NCBI RefSeq assembly: GCF_043290135.1
Contig: NC_134702.1
Coordinates: 86,115,317-86,179,316 of the forward strand
Direction of reading: 5' to 3'
DNA from: Rhipicephalus microplus
Lineage: Eukaryota; Arthropoda; Arachnida; Ixodida; Ixodidae
Length of the DNA: 64,000 bases
Made by a program: the position numbers and the translations under genes. This document shows, in pieces, positions 23,287-35,243 of this stretch. Under the pieces are notes generated by a model. That model saw only the letters and a list, made by a program, of their open reading frames with translations. It was not told the DNA's origin and did not search any database. Numbering within the stretch: the stretch's first letter is position 1; each line of letters begins with the position of its first letter.

Positions 23287-24610
23287 CCACTGAGCTACCA
23301 CAGCGGCCTTCCCTCCAGCCACTTTTTTGGGTTTATATGTGAATTTAGAAGTAAGAGTGACAGTCAGCGCCATCTATAAGCCAAACGACGAGTGTGAAAA
23401 CACTCTTATGCGCATGTTTGGCGTCACGTAGCACGTGAACTTATTATGAGTGGGCAGCTGAATAATTGTCCCTCTTATACAACCTAAACACACCAAGTCG
23501 GCCATTACGAGACCCTCGTTCAATGAAATAAGGGAAAGAAGTGTATACCTAAGTGCTCGTTTTTCCGTGTTTTAACACAATAGTAATGAGATCTAACAGA
23601 CAGTAATGCCAAGGAATGTACAGGGGAAGTTATTAGAACCAATTGAATGTAAATAGGAAGAAAGAAAAGTGGATGAAAAAAATAACCAGCCGTTAGCAGG
23701 AATCGAACCTACGACCTTCGAATAACGCGTTCAACGCTCTAGCCACTGAGCTACCACAGCGGCCTTCCCTCCATCCGCTTTTTTGAGTTTATATGTGAAT
23801 TCAGAAGTAGGAGTGACAGTCAGCGCCGTCTATAAGCCAAACGACGAGTGTGAAAACACTCTTATGCGCATGTTTGGCGTCACGTAGCACGTGAACTTAT
23901 TATAAGCGGGCAGCTGATTAATTGTCCCTCTTATACAACCTAAACACACCAAGTCGGCCATTACGAGACCGTCGTTCAATGAAATAAGGGAAAGAAGTGT
24001 ATACCTAAGTGCTCGTTTTTCCGTGTTTTAACACAATAATACTGAGATCTAACAGACAGTAATGCCAAGGAATGTACAGGGGAACTTATCAGAACCAATT
24101 GAATGTAAAGAAGGAGAAAAAAAAGTGGATGAAAAAATAACCAACCGTGAGCAGCAATCGAACCTACGACCTTCGAATAACGCGTTCGATGCTCTAACCT
24201 CTGAGCTACCACAGCGGCCTTCCCTCCATCCACTTTTTTGGGTTTATATGTGAATTTAGAAGTAGGAGTGACAGTCAGCGCCATCTATAAGCCAAACGTC
24301 GAGTGTGGAAACACTCTTATGCGCATGTTTGGCGTCACGTAGCACGTCAACTTATTATGAGCGGGCAGCTGAATAATTGTCCCTCTTATACAACCTAAAC
24401 ACACCAAGTCTGCCATCACGAGACCCTCGTTCAATGAAATAAGAAAAAGAAGTGTATACCTAAGGGCTCGTTTTTCTGTGTTTTAACACAATATTAATGA
24501 GATCTAACAGACAGTAATGCCAAGGAATGTACAAGGGAAGTTATTAGAACCAATTGAATGTAAATAAGAAGAAAGAAAAGTGGATGAAAAAATAACCAGC
24601 CGTGAGCAGG
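23287..24610 (-). repeat. tRNA-headed ~450-bp array, reversed units (right block)
   Basis: This continues the unit interrupted by the LINE: CCACTGAGCTACCACAGCGG resumes at 23287. Reversed boxes follow at about 23690-23765 and 24138-24218, and a cut one at 24590-24609 ending CCGTGAGCAGG. Spacing is about 450 bp. Units differ by only a few per cent, unlike the diverged ones at 18.4 and 19.5 kb, suggesting recent amplification or homogenisation. Confidence 0.9.
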
Positions 24611-26208
24611 ATGTAGGGAAGGCCGCTGTGGTAGCTCAGTGGTCAGAGCATCGAACGGGTTATTCGAAGGTCGTAGGTTCGATTCCTGCTCACGGCTGGT
24701 TATTTTTTCATCCACTTTTCTTTCTTCTTGTTTACATTCAATTGGTTCTAATATCTTCCCCTGTACATTCCTTGGCATTACTGTCTGTTAGATCTCATTA
24801 TTATTGTGTTAAAACACGGAAAAACGAGCCCTTAGGTATACACTTCTTTCCCTTATTTCATTGAAGGAGGGTCTCGTAATTGCAGACCTGGTGTGTTTAG
24901 GTTGTATAAGAGGGACAATTATTCAGGTGCCCGCTCATAATAAGTTCACGTGTTACGTGACGCCATACATGCGCATAAGAGTGTTTTCACACTCGTCGTT
25001 TGGCTTATAGATGGCGCTGACTGTCAGTCCTACTTCTAAATTCACATATAAACCCAAAAAAGTAGATGGAGGTACGCCCGCTGTGGTAGCTCAGTGGTTA
25101 GAGCATTGAACGCGTTATTCGAAGGTTCGATTTCTGCTCACGGCTGGTTATTTTTTCATCCACTTTTCGTTCTTCTTATTTGCATTCAATTGGTTCTAGT
25201 AACTTCCCCTGTACATTCCTTGGCATTACTGTCTGTTAGATCTCATTAATATTGTGTTAAAACACGGAAAAACGAGGCTTTATGTATACACTTCTTTCCC
25301 TTATTTCATTGAACGAGGGTCTCGTGATGGCAGACTTGGTGTGTTTAGGTTGTATAAGAGGGACAATTAATCAGCTGCCCGCTCATGATAAGTTCACGTG
25401 CTACGTGACGCCAAACATGCGCATAAGAGTGTTTTCACACTCGTCGTATGGCTTATAGATGGCGCTGACCGTCACTCCTACTTCAAAATTCACATATAAA
25501 CCCAAAAAAGTGGATGGAGGGAAGGCCGCTGTGGTAGCTAAGTGGTTAGAGCATCGAACGCGTTATTCGAAGGTCGTAGGTTCGATTCCTGCTCACGGCT
25601 GGTTATTTTTTCATCCACTTTTCTTTCTTCTAATTTACATTCAATTGGTTCTAATAACTTCCCCTGTACATTCCTTGGCATTACTGTCTGTTAGATCTCA
25701 TTAATATTGTGTTAAAACACGGAAAAACGAGGCCTTATGTGTACACTTCTTTCCCTTATTTCATTGAGCGAGGGTCTCGTAATGGCAGACTTGGTGTGTT
25801 TAGGTTGTATAAGAGGGACAATTATTCAGCTGCCCGCTCATAATAAGTTCACGTGTTACGTGACGCCAAACATGCGCATAAGAGTGTTTTCACACTCGTC
25901 GTTTGGCCTATAGATGGCGCTGACTGTCAGTCCTACTTCTAAATTCACATATAAACCCAAAAAAGTAGATGGAGGGAAGGCCGCTGTGGTAACTCAGTGG
26001 TTAGAGCATCGAACGCGTTATTGGAAGGTCGTAGGTTCGATTCCTGCTCACGGCTGGTTATTTTTTCATCCAATTTTCTTTCTTCTTATTTACATTCAAT
26101 TGGTTCTAATAACTTCCCCTGTACATTCTTTGGCATTACTGTCTGTTAGATCTCATTATTATTGTGTTAAAACACGGAAAAACGAGCCCTTAGGTATACA
26201 CTTCTTTC

Positions 26209-26210
<2 letters not shown>
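24611..26210 (+). repeat. tRNA-headed ~450-bp array, forward units
   Basis: The array flips at 24610: the next unit starts directly with GGAAGGCCGCTGTGGTAGCT on the plus strand. Boxes lie at about 24628-24705, 25078-25145 (5 bp lost before the T-arm), 25528-25604 and 25981-26055, a spacing of about 450 bp. Each has D-arm GCTCAGTGGTTAGAGC, a TCGAA/TTCGA stem and T-arm GTAGGTTCGATTCCTGC. The acceptor ends pair poorly and the loop CGCGTTA lacks the usual U33, so these look like tRNA-derived sequences rather than functional tRNA genes. The A and B boxes could still support Pol III transcription. Open frames across them are by-products. Confidence 0.9.

Positions 26211-26287
<77 letters not shown>
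26211..26287. repeat. (TA)n microsatellite closing the array
   Basis: It replaces the sequence after CACTTCTTTCCC, the same position in the unit at which the tracts at 18400 and 19773 occur. Confidence 0.95.
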
Positions 26288-26290
<3 letters not shown>

Positions 26291-27520
26291 GGGTGCCGGT
26301 AAGAGGCAAAGCGCTCCGCTCATTTTTTGAGCAGGCGAGCTAGAGCCCCTTGCGCGCTCCTTAACCTCTCGACTTTTAAGGATCTTAACCTCTAGACTGC
26401 ATGTATCAGACTATAGGTGGCAGCAACATCTCCGCGCAAGTGTGGATAGACGGTCGACGGCGCGTATTTAAACGCACGCTGCGGCGCTTGGTAGCGTGCG
26501 TCCTGAGCCGATTGGTATAGTGGATCAAAAGCGTTGACTACAGTTTACTGCTAATATCTACGATTTTCTCTACTGAATACGTGCACGACGCCTATGCAAC
26601 ATTAACATTACCCGCGAGTAAAGCGCATTGTGCCTGTGATAGGGATCGTCACTCTGGGTGACTCTTCATGCTTCCGCACTTAATCACGCCTTTGTTGAGT
26701 TGTTTCTACGTGGTTAGTTTGTGTTCTGTCTCATACGCACTGATATAGCGTAACTGAACTACTTATTTACATTTTTGTCATCTGCATACTAGAAAAAAGA
26801 GAAAAAGAAAGATCGCAGAAAACTCGCATTTCTGTTCGGTTAGTCCAGTACGACTGTTCACACCTTATCCGCATAATATTTTCTTTCTCTCGTTCTGTTC
26901 ACCATGGAATAGGGTACATTCGATAAGTCTAGTCAGAAAATCATAGTAATTAACTGACGGCGTTTTGCGCGCTACAGCGTTTACCACGTGTACGCACACG
27001 CTTATGCACCAGTAAAAATCTTATATAAAAGTTTAGCACAAAGCATTCATAAATGACTTACGTGCATGACAATGCTATAACAATGGCCTGGTTAATGCGA
27101 CAAGCATGTTTTTTTTTCCGACAAAACATGACCAGCGCCTTTTGTGGGTCACTAACAATACTACACAAACGCTGAAGACAAAGTAAAAAAGATAAAACTT
27201 TCAGTGAAAGTGTACGACCTTATATATAAGGCATGCCGTCTGCATTAGTTTTTTTACGCCTGGGCTCTTTAAAGCGTTCTAAATCTAAACACACGTTTGC
27301 GCACGGTAACTCTGTTTTAAGTACCGATGTGTTACAGGTTGTGTAATAGTAATACTTTTTTGTAATGGTACTATAGCCAGAAAAACACAATTGAGGCCCC
27401 TCGCATGATTGATAAACTACAGTGCCGTAGTTGTACACCTATCAACAAAGGGCAAGTGCTACAGCCTGTTTTTTTTTAAAACAATAGTCTTTCTTGGAGG
27501 CCTTCGACAGAAAAATTTTG
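26288..27520. other. No recognisable feature
   Basis: Unique-looking sequence with no domain-bearing frame, SINE or LINE that I can identify. Confidence 0.35.

Positions 27521-27554
<34 letters not shown>
27521..27554. repeat. (CTGT)n microsatellite
   Basis: About eight GTCT/CTGT repeats ending in CTGTACATT. Confidence 0.9.
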
Positions 27555-28730
27555 ACATTTTTTTATTACTGAGTCGTTATAAAACGCTGCAATCACACAA
27601 CATCTAATAGTCCTCACGCTTGGGAGAATGCAAAGAGCATTTTGCGTTGTGCTTGACCCAGAAAATAGCACCCACTCTGAAAATATTTTGGTAAATGGAG
27701 GGTACGATGACAATAAACAACACTCTGGAAAGTGGCACTCGCCGATCTTATAGCAATGCATTAGCAGCTGAGCAAGACGAAATGCTGTCGTACGTCGTTT
27801 CAGACATACGTAGAGACAGTGACACTCCCGCTGATATGACCGGACGCACCACACTTTGAGAACGTGCATGACGTACGCGCACATAAAAACACGACGTGGC
27901 TAGTAGACGATGCGTGGAGCAATCCTCACTTCGCCTCTTCGTCCAGGTGCCGCCAGGCGGTGACTCTGCTCGATATCGAGGCCAATAAGAGCTTTTCCTT
28001 CTTGAATGGCTTCGTGAGAGTGTGTCACTGATCAGAGATGTGCTCGGCAAAAATATTGCGCCCCCTACCCCGTCAAACTTGGGGGCATAACTATAATTCC
28101 TATAGGGTTCTATCAGCATTTATTCCGATTACACAAAATTGTTTTTAGCATCGCGATACAGCACCTACCCTCTACTACATCTCATGAGCTGCCGAAGAAG
28201 GCCAAATAATCTTAATAGCTCACAGCATAGGTATTAAACAGTGAACTGATTGGAGTAAGGAGGACCACTTCTCATTAGCTCCGAACTGAAGGTGCAACTT
28301 GCGCATACGGACCATGTCCGGTTGGCGGCACAAGCTAGTGAAAACTCAGACATATTGTCTGAGGGTCTCTACCTCTCAATAAATGTTATTATTCTCCTTG
28401 TAAGTCACTTTCACGGGCACCTTGAAAAAATATTTCTTTATGCCCGTACAGACGGAGATATATTTCATTTCTTATTTGCGCTAAAGAATGGTCACACACC
28501 GTAAGCTTGGGCGGCTTCGGTGTTGATAAACAATTCACTGCTTCGTCTAACTCACTTTAGCGTATCATGGTAAGTTGGATATACACTTTGTCGAAACCGA
28601 GAATGCTACTATTTGCACGCTCTTCGCTTTTTATTTAGGTCGTTAGATATGTGAAGACACTTACATGCTATAATTATCTGTGTTCTCTGGTTACTGTCTA
28701 ATGCTTGTTAAACATCAAGTGTGGTTGCAG
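27555..28730. other. No recognisable feature
   Basis: A minus frame at 27748-28119 is open but has no motif I recognise. The rest is AT-rich. It may include intron upstream of the candidate exon at 28731. Confidence 0.3.
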
Positions 28731-28930
28731 TGCTGCCTATCCAATCTTATAAAGAGTACAAGCATGCTCATATCATACAGCCGTCACTTCGTGTTAACGA
28801 TAAGTGTAGTGAGTTGAGCTCATTCATTTGGCAGTGTCCAGGGCCGCCATTACCGCTGGAACAAGCCCTACCTATGAGCTTACTATTTCTGGTGTTGCTC
28901 GTACCCATGTTGCTGTTGGCATCACTATAA
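28731..28930 (+). CDS. Candidate host terminal exon with hydrophobic C-terminus
   Basis: An acceptor-like AGTGTGGTTGCAG with a CTAAT branch-type sequence about 28 nt upstream precedes an open segment of 66 codons. It has two Cys (NDKCSELSSFIWQC), a Pro-rich stretch (CPGPPLPLEQ) and a strongly hydrophobic end (SLLFLVLLVPMLLLASL), then TAA. An AATAAA lies 87 nt downstream (29017-29022). A hydrophobic extreme C-terminus after a short spacer is the layout of GPI-anchor signals or a tail anchor. No upstream exon was identified and the polypyrimidine tract is weak, so this is tentative. It could instead be chance or part of an uncharacterised transposon. Confidence 0.3.
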
Positions 28931-29016
28931 AAACAGTAAACGTGTGACTGTTTACCATATATTTGAGCGTACAACATTTTTGCATATAATTAGGGTCATT
29001 TCGTAACGCTTCGCTG

Positions 29017-29022
29017 AATAAA
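29017..29022 (+). promoter_or_regulatory. Candidate poly(A) signal AATAAA
   Basis: Sited 87 nt after the stop of the candidate terminal exon ending at 28930, and followed by AGAATTACAGCAC. Confidence 0.3.
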
Positions 29023-30248
29023 AGAATTACAGCACAGTCACCTTGCTTCAAAATTTTTCGCATAACATTGATTCTCAAGGTACGTGGGATCGGCCAGATT
29101 TTTTCATCATGCTTCGTGACTTGCCGGTTAAATAAAAGCGAAATTTCGGGTATGCTGTGCTTTGACGCAATACATGTAAATATCTTTCGATATATGTGCT
29201 CTCGTTACTGGTTTTAAGTCAGTTCAGCAGAGAATGCAAGGTGCCAACCCAAAATACCATTCTTTTAGATACTCGTTAAATGTACGGGTTTGTTTATTAT
29301 TGTCAATGACAATACTGCCCTAGTCAAGTTCAATTAGGTTCACTTTATTATTCACTCAAAATACAAGTGTTCTTGTTTATTAGTGTGCAGACAAGGGTCC
29401 CGAAGTCGAGCCCCTGCGGTGGGACTCACAGTTAAGGATAACATCAGAAAGATACATTAGGTAGCACGTCAAAACTATCAGTGCAAATGGAAGTATATTG
29501 TGATCAATTTAGAAAAAAAACAAAAAGCACATTCAGTGCTTTACAACAATTGCACAAAATTTTATTTAGGTGTAAATATACAGAGGGTGAATAAAAATTT
29601 TATTATAAAAATATGTGAGTCATGTCCACTTATTTAAACAAGAAATAATTATTGTTGACATGCTAGTTATAGAACAAAAATTTTTTAATCCGATATCCCC
29701 CAATTCCCATACGTTGTTGTAGTGGTATACGGCAGCTTCAGGGAGCGACGATCTTTTCATACTGTCTCTCGCGAAGTAAGCAACGAGAGCCAACATGTGG
29801 AATGTTATTACAGGAGGCATCCACTGATGTTTGTTGAAACAGCATGCAGGCACCAGAACTCTCAACCCTGCACTGATGAAGTTCGCATTTTTTTAATGGC
29901 TTAGGTAATGCGATCACACTGCTTACTAGAATAACTCAGCATTCCCCATTCGCAATTGATATTCTTTTTCCAAATATATACTACAAATCTTCACGCAGGG
30001 GTTTTTGAGTATGCTATAAGTGATGACCTACGTACATTTCTCTGTTGAAACGTAAGAGGCCAATAATGAAACATTTCATTAAAAAAAAAAAACAGAACAA
30101 AATCTGTTTGGATTTCGTAATTAATTAGGACATACATTCTACGAAGCATTGTTTAGGTGTTGTCAGGTGAACATGACCTTAGAAAACAATTGGCAGATCC
30201 CACGTACAGTGGAAATTGATGATATCTGAAGCAGGAATGATAAAAGTT
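29023..30248. other. No recognisable feature
   Basis: AT-rich, without motifs or repeats that I can identify. Confidence 0.35.
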
Positions 30249-30288
30249 GATATGTATTTCATCATCATCATCATCATCATCAGCCTGA

Positions 30289-30765
30289 CTACGTCCACTG
30301 CAGGACAAAGGCCTCTCCCATGTTCCGCCAGTTAACCCGGTCCTGTGCTTGCTGCTTCCAATTTATACCTGCAAACTTCTTAATCTCATCTGCCCACCTA
30401 ACCTTCTGTCTCCCCCTAACCCGCTTCCCTTCTCTGGGAATCCAGTCAGTTACCCTTAATGACCAGCGGTTATCCTGTCTACGCGCTACATGCCCTGCCC
30501 ATGTCCATTTCTTCTTCTTGATTTCAGCTATGATATCCTTAACCCCCGTTTGTTCCCTAATCCACTCTGCTCTCTTCTTGTCTCTTAAGGTTACACCTAC
30601 CATTTTTCTTTCCATTGCTCGCTGCGTCGTCCTCAATTTAAGCTGAACCCTCTTTGTAAGTCTCCAAGTTTCTGCTCCGTAGCTAAGTACCGGCAAGATA
30701 CAGCTGTTATATACCTTCCTCTTGATGACATTGCATTGCTGAGTAACTCGGGGGACGAATTGCAA
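30289..30765 (-). pseudogene. RTE-like ORF2, C-terminal part
   Basis: An open frame of 158 codons. The genuine part begins near KVYNSCILPVLSYGAETW and continues through KLRTTQRAMERKMVGVTL, REQTGVKDIIAEIKKKKW, TWAGHVARRQDNRWS, RVRGRQKVRWADEIKKF and MGEAFVLQWT. These are hallmark post-RT blocks of RTE/BovB-type ORF2 proteins. Codons upstream of position 30724 belong to the inverted segment and are not part of the protein. No catalytic residues lie here. Confidence 0.85.
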
Positions 30766-31043
30766 CTCATGATTACGGAGTTAGACAAGGAGAGCAGAAA
30801 AGTGGGTCTTAAAATTAATCTGCAGAAAACGAAAGTAATGTACAACAACCTCGGCAAAGAGCAGCGCTTCGAGATTGGTAATAGTGCACTTGAAGTTGTA
30901 AAAGACTATGTCTACTTAGGGCAGGTAATAACCGCAGAGCCGAACCACGAGATTGAAGTAACTAGAAGAATAAGAATGGGGTGGAGCACATTCGGCAAGC
31001 ACTCTCAAATTATGACAGGTAGATTGCCACTATCCCTCAAGAG
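30722..31043 (+). pseudogene. RTE-like ORF2, RT palm/thumb segment (inverted part)
   Basis: The plus strand reads DDIALLSNSGDELQLM, the DD of the YADD catalytic box onwards, then KVGLKINLQKTKVMYN, YVYLGQVITAEPNHE, RRIRMGWSTFGKHSQIM and RLPLSLKR. This leads exactly to the segment with which the minus-strand part begins. It is a piece of the same protein, moved into opposite orientation by the insertion mechanism. Confidence 0.85.
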
Positions 31044-31059
31044 GATATGTATTTAAATC

Positions 31060-32140
31060 CACGCAAAGTTGTGAGGCGGACGTTCATCATGCCGCACATC
31101 ACTTCCTTGTCAGGATTATCATGCTTTGACGTGTCATTTACCTTCTTATATTCACGACATGTGATACCAAATTCGGTATATGTTGAGTTAGCGAAATGGC
31201 CCCGAAAGCGCTATGAGCATAGCATGTAGGGATGTTTTACATGACTCACATACCATGGTTAACATGTTTCGGTGTGTCATTTTACTTCGTCATATATTCA
31301 CATCACGTAATGCCAAATTCGGTACATGTAGAGCTAGAGAAACGGCCGCGAGTACGCTATGAGTGTAGCACGTAGCCATGTTCTACATGACACGCATGCC
31401 ATGATTATCATATTTGGATATGTAATTTAGCTTCGCTATTCATTCCAGTCTCGCATGCTATATTTGGTATATGTGAAGCTGGCGGGACGGCCACGAGCGC
31501 ATCATCAGTGTGGCATGTAGTCATGTTCTTACATAATACGCATCTCATGATTATCATGTTTGTACCAGTCACATACCTTCGACATCCATTCACGTGACGT
31601 AATACCAAATTTGGTGTATGTGCAGCTTGTGATACGGCCGCGAGTGCACCATGAGTGTGGTATGTAGTGATGTCGTCACATGGCACTCATGCCATAGTTA
31701 TCATGTTTGGACGTGGCATTTACCTTCGTCGTCCATTCGCTTCACGTAATACGAAATTCGGCATAAGTGAAGCTTGCGAAACGGCCGCAAGTGGATCATG
31801 AACGTGGCATGTAGTCATGTTTTACGTGACACGCATCTCATGATCATAATGTTTGCACCAGTCATATACCTTTGCCATCCGTTCACGTCCCGTAATACCA
31901 GATTTGGTATATGCGAAGCTAGCAAAACGACCGCGAGCGCACCATGAGCAGCGTGTAGTCATAACTTACACGACATGCATGTCATGATTTCCACGTTGTG
32001 ATCTGTCCCTTGTGTTTGCCATGTAGTATATCATACCACACCAGTTTTGCAACTTGTCATGTGAACGAAACCATGACCATGATATGCAAATCATGACATT
32101 GATGACATATTTGTCAAGATTTTCATGTTATCATGCACTA
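31060..32140 (+). repeat. Array B of the ~147-bp repeat
   Basis: The same family as 2.3-3.4 kb. The marker GAGTGTGGCATGTAG and its variants occur at 31215, 31361, 31506, 31653, 31800 and 31945, intervals of 145-147 bp. Each unit has CATGATTATCATGTTTG, TTCACGT...GTAATACC, AAATTTGGTATATG and GCTAGCGAAACGGCC. The array ends with a shortened version of the end module (GTGAACGAAACCATGACC) without a GATA tract. Confidence 0.85.
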
Positions 32141-32149
32141 AACCAACCT

Positions 32150-33540
32150 AACCATACGCATACAGTTCACGGAAGTATTTCATACTTGTTCTGTAGACAG
32201 CATCTTCACATGCGATTGATTGGTGGGTAATCATCAACAGACACCGGGGAATGAAAGATGACAAGCTGATCCGCATCATACATGCGTTTGTGCGCTGCCA
32301 CCTTTCTAACTCGGCGGCCATGCATAATTGGCAAGTTACAAAGAGAAAAAAGCTCAATTCCCTCATAAGAAAGGTCTTCGAGCTCGCGCTCTGCTTGCCT
32401 GTAGGCACTCGCACTGAAAACCTTTTCAAGCTCGACGTTCACAATACACTCTAAGAGATAATCGAGGTGCAAGAGCACTCACAGCTGCTCAGGCTTTCCG
32501 GAACCAAATCGGGCCGCAAGATAATCGACGACTTGGGCCTCAACTCTATTGGCCAGTGTCCCGATTCCATGCAGATTCTCAGAAACATCAGGTCTCAACT
32601 ACGCATCACACCCATTTCCCGCAATATGCACCCTGCGCACAACGTCGGTAAAGCCAGGGGTAGAGCTCTGCTCGAGCACGTCCGTAGCAACCGATGCAAG
32701 CTTTGTGGATGCTGCGCCATATGTCCTACATGACGCATTCGCTGTTTCCATCGTCGATTCAAATTCAAGGCTCACTTGATTCACCACGGTACGCACATCG
32801 AAGCCCGTGATAGCCGAACAGGTTGCAATCGCGCTGGCTATGCTAGATAGTGACAGAGAGTCAATATACAGTGACTGTTAGGCGGCTATCAAAGCCTACG
32901 AAACCGGGATGATAGCCCCTCAGGCCCTCCGCATTCTTTAAAGCGTCAAGAGTATCACGCCTAATTCTCTCACTTGGTTTCCCGCTCACCTGGAGTCGAT
33001 TGAGGGCTCTACCTATAACCCGAACGAGGGTGCACACGAGGCCACGCAAGGTCTCACTGACCGCACCGACTCCGCAGTCCATCTGGCTCGCTGGAAACCC
33101 TTACTTACGTTCAACGAAATAACAAAGCACTTCTATATGTCAAGAAGGGTATTTCCTCTCCCACACCCTGCCTTGCCCTGCCTTGTGCAGGGCGCAGGCA
33201 GTTACCCTTAGACTATTGCAAGCCAGTGCGCATCCTAACCCTGCGGTTCTCCATGCCATGTACCCTGAACGGTATCCAAGTGCGGATTGCCCGGCCTGTG
33301 GACTGTCAGCAATATTCAACCATGTGTTGTCGGAATGTGAAGTCATCGGCTCCGCCCTCAGCGAGGACAGCTGGGCTGCGCTCTTACGCAGCCCCGAACA
33401 TAACGATCAAACCCTCGCCGTCCAGAGTGCCCGTGAACGGGCCGCCAAGCTTGGCTTGACGGTTCCGACGTGGGATTAGCCGGGTAACGCGGGGTCTCCC
33501 CTGGGTCTTGTCAGGACCAAAATAAAGTTTTAAATAATCA
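32150..33540 (+). pseudogene. I-clade LINE 3' half with RNase H domain
   Basis: Broken plus-strand frames give the RT thumb and linker (KDDKLIRIIHAFVRCH ... KKLNSLIRKVFELALCLPV; ITPISRNMHPAHN), then an RNase H domain with its acidic residues visible (SFVDAAPYV near 32705; AEQVAIALAMLD near 32815; IYSDC near 32868). A C-terminal zinc-type region CPACGLSAIFNHVLSEC (33286-33340) is in the frame ending PTWD* at 33479. An AATAAAG at about 33520 and a short ATCAATTAATCAATC tail mark the 3' end. An RNase H after the RT is characteristic of I-group LINEs and removes RNA from the cDNA hybrid. There are several frameshifts and stops (for example directly after YSDC), so the copy is dead. Confidence 0.75.
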
Positions 33541-34845
33541 ATTAATCAATCTACATACATAACTGACAAGTAAGATGCAAGCAGTACCATTGTTCACCCG
33601 CCAAACTGAGCCCAGTGCCTCGACAATGAAATGAAAGTAAATAACCTGATTTAGGCGCTTCGGGGCGTGAATTAGTACGTAGCGTGCCACTCACACGTCG
33701 AGACAACAAAGACCCACCTTCTTCCTTACGTCGTGGGTCAGTCAGACTGCCCGTAGTAGTGCTTTTTAATGCGGGTTGTGTAGGCCATAGATGATGCCCA
33801 TGGAGAGCCGCTGCGTTAAAAGCGACGTAAGAAAACCTTAGGAATAGGCAAAAAATGCCAACTTTGGGGATGAATCCTTGAGATTCGGGCACTAGCCTAT
33901 TATCATTTTGTGTATTTGTAGGGTATCATTTTAACCTTGCCTAGCGTGTATAGTGGCAGAACTGTTTGCTTTCAAGAATCCATTGAGAGTCATAACATGA
34001 TCCGCGAGCCTTTGCACAGCCAACCTAGAGAAATTCTGAAGGATCCTTCGTTATGAATGACGTATTGTTTATGGCTAAATGACTAAATCACGCTTTGATT
34101 TAGTGCCATGTATTGTAACCTTGTAAACACGCTGTTTCAGTGAAAGGTTAAAAAAGAGAACTTGCTACATTAAAAGTGTGACACATATGGGAAGGTAAAA
34201 TCAATCTGGCGGGGCTGCATTAGCGCTCTGCTGTTATATACATTCAAGTCCTTGTGGTACTTTAGTAGTATGCAAGTAGTATGCAACCCCCTAAACGAGT
34301 GCTTTCTCTCATTTACTAAGCGAAGCGAGCTGAAATATTCTGAATCTCTGTAAAGATCGCGATGTGGTAATCTTGCAGCAATGGGGAGCCAAGTACTACA
34401 AGTGAAATAGCAGCAGCCAATGAAATCGAACTGGAGAAAGCAAACAAACAAACAAACAGTACTTCATCTTTTCAAAGAAAAGACATAAAAAACGTAAAAG
34501 TTTATACTGGTTGAGGTTTTGAAACACGAGAATTTTGCTGATTTTATGAGCAATTAAACGATGTAATACTGTCAAACATCTGCTAGCGAAAGGCAGGAAC
34601 TTTGTTGTTTATCGACCTATCTGTCTATAATCCAATCGAATATGTATGGGTGCTCTCATGATCATCTATTCAACTTCGTGCGGACTAAAATTGATGTCAA
34701 ACGGTGACAGTTTTTCAGGAATATGACTGTCTCGTCATGCCCCGAAGAATGTCACTATCTTGTCGCGTGCATCGTCTAACATTTTTCTCTAGACACGTGT
34801 GGCAAATTCCCATACACCACAGGCTGCAGTACGCAGGCATGTGGC
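33541..34845. other. No recognisable feature
   Basis: No domain-bearing frame. A short AAAC repeat sits at 34440-34457. The region precedes the broken LINE at 34.9 kb, whose missing 5' part is not recognisable here. Confidence 0.35.
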
Positions 34846-35210
34846 ACAGGTGATTGACAGCATATACTCATTGCGGAACAACGACAACATACGTTGCTAT
34901 CTTAGGCGTAAAAGCGTTAAGAGAAATTGACATCGGCAACCTTGACCCGACGAATGCAAAGATAAAAAATCAGGATCTTTGTGACACGACGCTTTCTTTG
35001 GCCGACGATGATGGTGACCGCTTATTCCAACGCGCTAATCAGGTTTTGCTTAAGCTGGCGGAATGGGCGTCGTGTAATGGTCTAGTTAAAAACGTTTCTA
35101 AAACGCGAGCTGTTGTATTTCGGGCAAAATCCAAGAATTTTGTACCATGAAATTCACTCCTGCTAAGTCAAAGTCCCATTGAAGTTGTTAACGGATTTAA
35201 AACTCTTGGT
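34846..35210 (+). pseudogene. CR1/L2-type LINE, RT fragment (left part of a split element)
   Basis: The segment after the RT catalytic box is readable: LCDTTLSLADDDGDRLF, QRANQVLLKLAEWASCNGL, NVSKTRAVVFRAKSKNFVP, stop, SPIEVVNGFKTLG. The protein is cut after KTLG at about 35208 by a second LINE and resumes at 37612 with GVVFIQHMSRDSH. One in-frame stop (35148-35150) lies before the break. Confidence 0.65.
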
Positions 35211-35243
35211 TTGAAAGTTTGAAAGTTTGAAAGTTTGAAAGTT
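35211..35243. repeat. (CTTTCAAA)n 3' tail of the CR1 insertion
   Basis: Four copies of an 8-bp unit (TTGAAAGT on the plus strand) precede GTTTATTGAAATTG. On the minus strand this reads AATAAAC followed by CTTTCAAA repeats. Short tandem 3' tails instead of poly(A) are typical of CR1 elements. Confidence 0.85.

Larger units (their letters stand above)
30260..31043 (-). mobile_element. RTE/BovB-like LINE insertion with 5' inversion (twin priming)
   Basis: Flanks 30249-30259 and 31044-31054 are identical (GATATGTATTT), an 11-bp target duplication. Inside, 30260-30281 is the (CAT)n 3' tail and 30282-30724 is the 3' end of the element on the minus strand. 30725-31043 is the adjacent upstream part in the opposite orientation. 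The two parts meet in element coordinates around the shared TCAAGAGGA. This is the structure expected from twin priming during target-primed reverse transcription. Confidence 0.92.

Noticed and set aside
24628..24705. Functional tRNA gene(s) in the 18-26 kb array
   Set aside because: D- and T-arms are good, but the acceptor ends pair poorly and the anticodon loop CGCGTTA lacks U33; the box occurs in a large multi-copy repeat.
24062..26330. Recurrent 80-140 aa frames containing GWLFFHPLFFLL-like hydrophobic stretches
   Set aside because: They are the translated tRNA-headed repeat, recurring identically with each unit and in both orientations; no splice or poly(A) context.
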